In this document: positions 31,706-36,001 of the stretch, piece after piece | Position numbering within the stretch: position 1 is the stretch's first letter | Layout of the letters: the number at the start of each line of letters is the position of its first letter | Assembly: GCA_045866275.1 (NCBI GenBank) | Contig: BAAFRX010000023.1 | Location: 1-36,001, forward strand | Direction of reading: 5' to 3' | Source of the DNA: Sideroxyarcus sp045866275 | Lineage (GTDB): Bacteria > Pseudomonadota > Gammaproteobacteria > Burkholderiales > Gallionellaceae | DNA: 36,001 bases | The notes under the pieces: generated by a model | The model's input: the letters and a program-made list of their open reading frames with translations, nothing else | Database searches by the model: none | Told to the model about the DNA's origin: nothing | Program-made: the position numbers and the translations under genes

Positions 31706-33357
31706 CGGCAATTCCCTGAACCGCCGTCCAGACAGAGCACCAGATCATTTGTGTTTTGGTGCGCTACATCTGTAGTGCGATAGGTCTTGTATGGTTTGGA
31801 AACATCATTTTGGGGAAGTAGATTGTCCACGTCAAGGTAATCGCCGATTACCGATGAATCACGACTTGCGTTCAACATTTTCCCCGATCCGATGATGACA
31901 GCACGATAACTTCCCGATCCTGGAGCAGAGTGGCCGCTAACTTCAATGCCCAAACAACTGCTGCCACAACTTAGGGGGCTGCTACTACCGGGCTTATATC
32001 CGTCTGCAAGTTGGTAGAAGATCAAATCTTTCCAATGGGTTGTCCAGCGTTCTGATGTGAACAGGGTACAACTGGTCGGCCAACTGCTTGGCATGCCGGT
32101 GTCGACGGGAAGATTGCTCGAAAAGGTCGCCGATGCGTTATAAATCTGATTAAGGACATTGTTGATGCTAGAGGTGCTAGGCCATGACCCTGAATTCCAA
32201 TACTTGGCTGTGTCTGCAGCGTCCTTCAACTGATCTGCTGCAGATTCAAGCGTATTGTTTATTCCATCGTAATAGTCTTTAACATTGTCTGCGGCACTCT
32301 TGGCATTCGCTGCTGGCGTGTCAATCGCAGAAAAATTTTGTAACGTACGATTATTCCTGAAGGTTAATAGAACCGGGATCAAGCTTTCAAAGCTGCGCAC
32401 CATTGCAAGGTCTGCTGCTCTGGGTTTGGATCTGTTGATGGTGGCGGATAGGCGGCCGAACAGGCTTGGAGCGGAGGTCATGGAAACAGATGTTGCCAGA
32501 GGATATTTCCCGCCGGCACTGGCTGCGTAATCATCCAGACATTGTTTGGCTTCTCTGGCGATACGTTTTTCGGCAGCTGTCCATATGTCTTGGCGGGTGA
32601 TGTAAACAAACTGATCATTTGTGGATAGGGTGATATTGCCATTCGCGTCACGGTGATCATGCGGCATGATGAATTTTGCTTGAGAGATGTCTGCGTTGTT
32701 GATGCCGTGCTCGGTGTCATTGTCCAGGTACGCACTGGCCGTGTAATTTCCCCTGCAAATCGGGGTGGTGGTTCCGGCGCGCTCGGCATTTCCAGGGAGC
32801 GGCGTGCCGGGCGAAATTATCACCGCAACCACCTCGCCGGCCTCCAGCTCGCCACCATTACTATCAAAAACATGGAGCTGTGCGGGCGTATCCCAATTCA
32901 TCGTTCCGCCATACTTGGGATTGTTTTTGTAGTTTCCAGAAACCGCATACCACAAACAGTCTTGCTGGCCGTCCAATATGCCGGTCAGGCCCAGTGTCCG
33001 CCACGGGAGCCTGCCCATACTGTTCGCCCCTGCTGTGCCGCATGTATTGCTGCTGCCTTCTCCATTGCTGGCATTGATGTCAGGGCATGGCAGATAGCCT
33101 GCCGTGTCTCTTGGCTGCAATGGGTCTTCCGGGTGCGTATCACCGTAACTAATGGCAAACCCTATCAATGCTTCTTTGGCGCGAGCCAATGCGTCGGCGC
33201 TGGACAGGACGCGCTTGTTGCGGATCGCTGACTCGCTCAATGATGTGATGAACACGGTCGTGATGCCGATCACCAGAATGACCAGCATGACCAGCATGGC
33301 ACCGCCATGCTGGCGATGTTGCAAAAGCGGGGAGCGATCACACGCCGGCACGGTCAT
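31702..33357 (-). CDS. Large membrane-anchored protein of the pilus/secretion cluster
   Basis: A 551-residue protein with one hydrophobic segment near the N-terminus (GGAMLVMLVILVIGITTVFI) like PilX or GspK-type minor pilins, but without a clear G/F-x3-E prepilin site. The remaining sequence is periplasmic; LPCPDIN and GRLPWRTLGL repeat motifs also seen in the neighbouring pseudopilin (LPCPSQ, GVLPWATLG), so the two probably share an architecture. It is translationally coupled to the pseudopilin and lies three bases after the small exported protein. Exact function unknown. Confidence 0.7.
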   Translation of the reverse strand: MTVPACDRSPLLQHRQHGGAMLVMLVILVIGITTVFITSLSESAIRNKRVLSSADALARAKEALIGFAISYGDTHPEDPLQPRDTAGYLPCPDINASNGEGSSNTCGTAGANSMGRLPWRTLGLTGILDGQQDCLWYAVSGNYKNNPKYGGTMNWDTPAQLHVFDSNGGELEAGEVVAVIISPGTPLPGNAERAGTTTPICRGNYTASAYLDNDTEHGINNADISQAKFIMPHDHRDANGNITLSTNDQFVYITRQDIWTAAEKRIAREAKQCLDDYAASAGGKYPLATSVSMTSAPSLFGRLSATINRSKPRAADLAMVRSFESLIPVLLTFRNNRTLQNFSAIDTPAANAKSAADNVKDYYDGINNTLESAADQLKDAADTAKYWNSGSWPSTSSINNVLNQIYNASATFSSNLPVDTGMPSSWPTSCTLFTSERWTTHWKDLIFYQLADGYKPGSSSPLSCGSSCLGIEVSGHSAPGSGSYRAVIIGSGKMLNASRDSSVIGDYLDVDNLLPQNDVSKPYKTYRTTDVAHQNTNDLVLCLDGGSGNCR

Positions 33358-33360
33358 CCC

Positions 33361-33759
33361 CTACTGTTCCGCGTCGCGCGGCGGCGAATTCAATTCGATC
33401 CGTTGCCCGACCTTGACTTCAACCGGCTGGCGGTTGCCGGGCACGGTGACTTTCACGCTGGCCGGAGCTTTGCCGGGGGCGGCCACGGCCTCCTGCTTTT
33501 CGCCGTTGATCCAGAAGATGCGTTTGCCGCCATTTTTCTGGATCATGCCGTTGACGGTGAGGGAGTCCCTTTGCGCGGGGGCATCAGACTTTACAGCGCC
33601 CTGTATTTCGAGTTGGGCGCGTTCCTGCGGGGTGAAGAAGAGGCGGCCGAGTTCGGCGGCATTGGTCACTCCAGCGCCGCTGGCGCACAGAATAAAAGCA
33701 ATAAAGCCTATTTTACTGACTCGATTCCGGCCTGCGCCGGAATGACAAAAGATCATCAT
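33361..33759 (-). CDS. Small exported protein of the pilus/secretion cluster
   Basis: A 132-residue protein beginning MMIFCHSGAGRNRVSKIG, then a hydrophobic stretch FIAFILCASGAGVTNA and a probable cleavage before AELGRLFF. The mature part (FFTPQERAQLEIQG, NGMIQKNGGKRIFWING) resembles short periplasmic proteins found beside PilM/N/O-like genes. The start at 33759 is fixed by an ATGA overlap with the PilO-like gene. Codons 5-13 are encoded by a palindromic repeat, so part of the signal peptide derives from a repeat element. Confidence 0.75.
   Translation of the reverse strand: MMIFCHSGAGRNRVSKIGFIAFILCASGAGVTNAAELGRLFFTPQERAQLEIQGAVKSDAPAQRDSLTVNGMIQKNGGKRIFWINGEKQEAVAAPGKAPASVKVTVPGNRQPVEVKVGQRIELNSPPRDAEQ
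33723..33746. repeat. Single arm of the inverted-repeat family, inside a signal-peptide coding region
   Basis: The 24 bases GATTCCGG...GGAATGAC are identical to the right arm of element B near cysS (26459-26482). Only one arm is present. It encodes CHSGAGRNR in the small exported protein. Confidence 0.85.
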
Positions 33760-34355
33760 GGGGTACTCCCGTTCTTCAGGGTGAACCAGCCGCCGCCGCA
33801 GTCGGCCCGCAGCGGGGGAGCACCGGGCGCAGCCGTTTCGTTGCGCGACAGTGTGCAATGATCGAGCAGGAACCATCCCGGCAACTGGTTTCCCAAGGCC
33901 GTGAAGAAGCGCAACAGTTGCTCTTCGTGCAGCAGTTCCAGTTCCAGGGTCATCGGACTGAGATTGAGGGCGAAGTTGCCGGCGTTTTGCGGCGGATTGG
34001 GCACATAGGGTTTTTGCGCGGCGATGGTGTATTTGAAATCGGGCACCAGCCTCTGTGCGCGCAGCTTGTCCAGCCCCTCGATCCAGTCCAGCCGCTGTTC
34101 GCTGCCGATGACTTTCTGCGCGACCAGCGCGTCGTATTCCGTCTGATAGGAAGCCATGTTTTCCAGATCGCTTTGGGCGCTGGCGAGCTGATTGCGCGCA
34201 TCGTTCAGCAGGCGTTGCACTTGCGTCAGCTGCTGCTGCATCTTTTGCTCATATGCAGTACTAAAGTTGAACAATGCAGCGGCTCCGATCATGGCGCACA
34301 AGCAGGCCAGCAGACTCCATTTGATTTCATCCAGGTCTTCGCGCGAGAAATTCAT
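33756..34355 (-). CDS. PilO/GspM-like inner membrane protein
   Basis: A 199-residue protein with a short cytoplasmic start, one membrane segment (SLLACLCAMIGAAALFNFS, about 14-32), a coiled-coil region (YEQKMQQQLTQVQRLLNDAR) and a periplasmic domain (FALNLSPMTLELELLHEEQL). This architecture matches PilO/GspM, which with PilN/GspL forms the inner-membrane platform. Its start overlaps the end of the GspL-like gene and its stop overlaps the next start, so the cluster is tightly coupled. Confidence 0.82.
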   Translation of the reverse strand: MNFSREDLDEIKWSLLACLCAMIGAAALFNFSTAYEQKMQQQLTQVQRLLNDARNQLASAQSDLENMASYQTEYDALVAQKVIGSEQRLDWIEGLDKLRAQRLVPDFKYTIAAQKPYVPNPPQNAGNFALNLSPMTLELELLHEEQLLRFFTALGNQLPGWFLLDHCTLSRNETAAPGAPPLRADCGGGWFTLKNGSTP

Positions 34356-35827
34356 GACGGATGCCTCCAGATGATCCTGAGGGTGAACTGCCCCTGCGCG
34401 GCTTCACCGCTGGTTTGCCCGCTGATGCTCCCTTTCGAACTGACATCCAGCGGCATTGCGGTGGCGCTCACCGCGTAACCGTGCTGCACCAGCGCGCGCT
34501 GGAAGCGATCCAGATAGTCGAGCGCGCTGCGGTGGCCGCTGCCGAACCCGCTGATTACGCCGTCGAACGTGATGACTTGCGCCGGATAAGCGGAAGGCGG
34601 GGCATCGGCGGCGCTGGTTTGCCAGGCCAGTTTTCTCACGCTGATGCGCGGGAAATCATCCAGCACGGCGCTCAATTCGAACAGGATATGCGACGGCGGG
34701 GGCGAGTACTGGTTGAGGGCACGCACCAGCAGTACAGCGACTTTCATATCATTCGCCGGCACACGGGTAGTCGAAAATTTTCTCTGGATTGCTTGCGCCT
34801 GCGCGCGGACGGTCTCGGTTTGTTGCAGGATAGGCGCGGATACCTGCGCATACTGCTCACCTTTCCAGTAAGCCAGCGCACTCCACACGCCGCCCGTCAG
34901 CGCGACGGCCACCGCAAGGATGTTGATGATCCGGCGTAATTGCCACAGCCTATGATAATGCGTGTGTTCGCTGTTGCCGTAGTGCGCGCTCGGCTGATTG
35001 CGCGCCAACTGGTCCATCAGCAACGCCGTGCAATCGGAATCGGAAAACTCATGTCTGGATTTGTAACGGTGGGCGAATTCATTCAGATCGAGATAGTGGT
35101 AGTTCAGACCCGGTGCATTCTCCAGCCCCAACTGCATCGCTTTTGTATCACCGGAATGGCAGAGGATGTACACATCCAGCGCCTCTCCTTGCGGCGGAAG
35201 GGACAGGCTTTTCAGATATTGTTGGGTGCGCGGCGTTTCAGCAATGGCGGTGCTGACGAAATCACCTTCGCCATTGAGGGGGATCAGGCGCGAAAAGTGT
35301 AGGCGTTTGTTGTGGAAATAGGTCTGACGCAGGCCCGCCCGTTTTTCAAACGTCAGCAACAACACGTGCTCGGCGTCAATTCCCGCCAGCAGCATTGCGC
35401 TGATGTTCGGCACGGAATAGATGCCGGCAAGCGGAGCCCGAAGCATATGCAAAATATCCAGCCACGGCGAGATGCGTTGCGGGTTGGTCAGCGCAGAGAA
35501 CAGGTAATCGTCATCGCGCCGCCCCTCGCTCTGGCGCTGGAGCAAGGTCGCCTGACGGAACGGGGTGCTGCGGTAATACTGCTCGAATTTGCGCTCGATC
35601 AGCGCACGGCGGCTGGGCCCGAGCAAATGCGGGATGGACTCCAGATGAAAGTCCTCCTCGATGATATCGACCAGCAACCACAAAGGATTACGATGCCGCC
35701 CCAGTGCGGCGGCAAACTGTTCCCTGCCCTCCGCATCGTTGCTGAACTCGCGCATGACCGTCGCGCCACCCCGATGCCAGATATGGATTTGAACAGTCTC
35801 TGCAGTTAGGAAAATAAGGGTACGCAT
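34352..35827 (-). CDS. GspL-like protein (PilM-PilN fusion)
   Basis: A 491-residue protein with a cytoplasmic N-terminal half that looks like a degenerate actin-type PilM/GspL domain, one membrane segment near residues 300-320 (INILAVAVALTGGVWSALAY), and a periplasmic PilN-like domain (VALLVRALNQYSPPPSHILF ... ISVRKLAWQ). GspL of type II secretion has the same order. The ATG at 35827 overlaps by one base the TGA of an upstream truncated gene (TGATG). It is probably the assembly-platform protein for the pseudopilin at the end of the cluster. Confidence 0.8.
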   Translation of the reverse strand: MRTLIFLTAETVQIHIWHRGGATVMREFSNDAEGREQFAAALGRHRNPLWLLVDIIEEDFHLESIPHLLGPSRRALIERKFEQYYRSTPFRQATLLQRQSEGRRDDDYLFSALTNPQRISPWLDILHMLRAPLAGIYSVPNISAMLLAGIDAEHVLLLTFEKRAGLRQTYFHNKRLHFSRLIPLNGEGDFVSTAIAETPRTQQYLKSLSLPPQGEALDVYILCHSGDTKAMQLGLENAPGLNYHYLDLNEFAHRYKSRHEFSDSDCTALLMDQLARNQPSAHYGNSEHTHYHRLWQLRRIINILAVAVALTGGVWSALAYWKGEQYAQVSAPILQQTETVRAQAQAIQRKFSTTRVPANDMKVAVLLVRALNQYSPPPSHILFELSAVLDDFPRISVRKLAWQTSAADAPPSAYPAQVITFDGVISGFGSGHRSALDYLDRFQRALVQHGYAVSATAMPLDVSSKGSISGQTSGEAAQGQFTLRIIWRHPS

Positions 35828-35892
35828 CAGAGTTGCACCTTGCCGATGAGATCATAAATGGGCGACAACACCGACAACATCACCCAGCCCGA
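35827..35892 (-). pseudogene. 3' remnant of a probable GspF/PilC-like gene
   Basis: In frame with the TGA at 35829-35827, the sequence encodes about 20 residues, GWVMLSVLSPIYDLIGKVQL, which resemble the C-terminal end of GspF/PilC inner-membrane platform proteins and are coupled by TGATG to the GspL-like gene. Further upstream the frame enters sequence unlike this family and meets a TAG within the window. The gene appears cut by an IS element. The GspF assignment rests on a short stretch and the cluster context. Confidence 0.5.
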
Positions 35893-36001
35893 GCCTGTCA
35901 TAAATTTTGTGTTTGAGGCATAACATGCAACCTGAAAGGAACATGTATGCCAAGCAAAACGAGCAAGAAGCAAGCTGCGGTTCTACCGCGCATTCCGAAG
36001 G
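35891..36001 (+). mobile_element. Left end of an IS256-family insertion sequence (partial)
   Basis: A sequence beginning near GAGCCTGTCATAAATTTTGT replaces the expected GspF-like coding sequence and leads within about 55 bases to a transposase-like start codon on the plus strand. The exact boundary and any target duplication cannot be fixed because only one end is in the window. Confidence 0.5.
35947..36001 (+). CDS. IS256-family transposase (N-terminal fragment at window edge)
   Basis: The open frame begins MPSKTSKKQAAVLPRIPK and runs off the window. A lysine-rich start of this kind followed by a short proline segment is typical of mutator-type (IS256) transposases. GAAAGGA lies six bases upstream of the ATG. 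Only 18 residues are visible, so the family call is tentative. Confidence 0.5.
   Translation, partial: MPSKTSKKQAAVLPRIPK

Overview
The window reads as chromosome of a GC-rich betaproteobacterium. The gene content and order (tufB preceded by Tyr-Gly-Thr tRNAs, folE2, a seven-iron ferredoxin, ubiUVT, a type IV pilus/type II secretion-like cluster) suggest a Gallionellaceae/Nitrosomonadales-type organism. That placement is inferred from gene families alone and is only moderately sure.

Layout. 1-742 (minus): start of EF-Tu behind a tRNA-Tyr/Gly/Thr operon with a strong sigma70 promoter. 806-12223 (minus): a long run of tightly packed genes, xseB-ispA-dxs, folE2, a class I amidotransferase, fdxA, addB-like, addA-like and radC, several joined by 1-4 base stop/start overlaps. 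12362-15180 (plus): a Rieske oxygenase, a DMT permease, a SpoIIAA-like protein and a c-type cytochrome. 15326-17698 (minus): ubiU-ubiV-ubiT for oxygen-independent ubiquinone synthesis, preceded by a good FNR-type box. 17893-24081 (minus): rpmB-rpmG, hisG-hisD, and a cell-envelope group (TPR protein, L,D-transpeptidase, periplasmic cyclophilin, lpxH). 24255-27934 (plus): glnS and cysS, separated by a small GIY-YIG nuclease gene that sits between two 113-114 bp inverted-repeat elements.

The most unusual part is 27887-30908. Three small cassettes lie in tandem downstream of cysS: a RelE/HigB-type toxin with an XRE antitoxin, a Phd/VapC pair, and a lone GSU2403-type nucleotidyltransferase-fold protein. 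Each cassette is followed by an extra in-frame copy of the 3' end of cysS that ends at the native stop codon. The copies differ from each other mostly at synonymous sites, and the last one shares a 43-base perfect identity with the real cysS end. This looks like serial insertion of toxin-antitoxin or defence cassettes at the cysS 3' end, each bringing a replacement cysS tail. No recombinase gene is visible.

The right end (30902-35829, minus) is a pilus or secretion cluster: a GspL-like PilM/PilN fusion, a PilO-like protein, a small exported protein, a large anchored protein and a pseudopilin. Its next gene, probably GspF/PilC-like, appears cut by an IS256-family insertion whose transposase start lies at the window edge. 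Palindromic repeat elements have also entered coding sequence in frame in addA, in cysS, and in the signal peptide region of the small exported protein.
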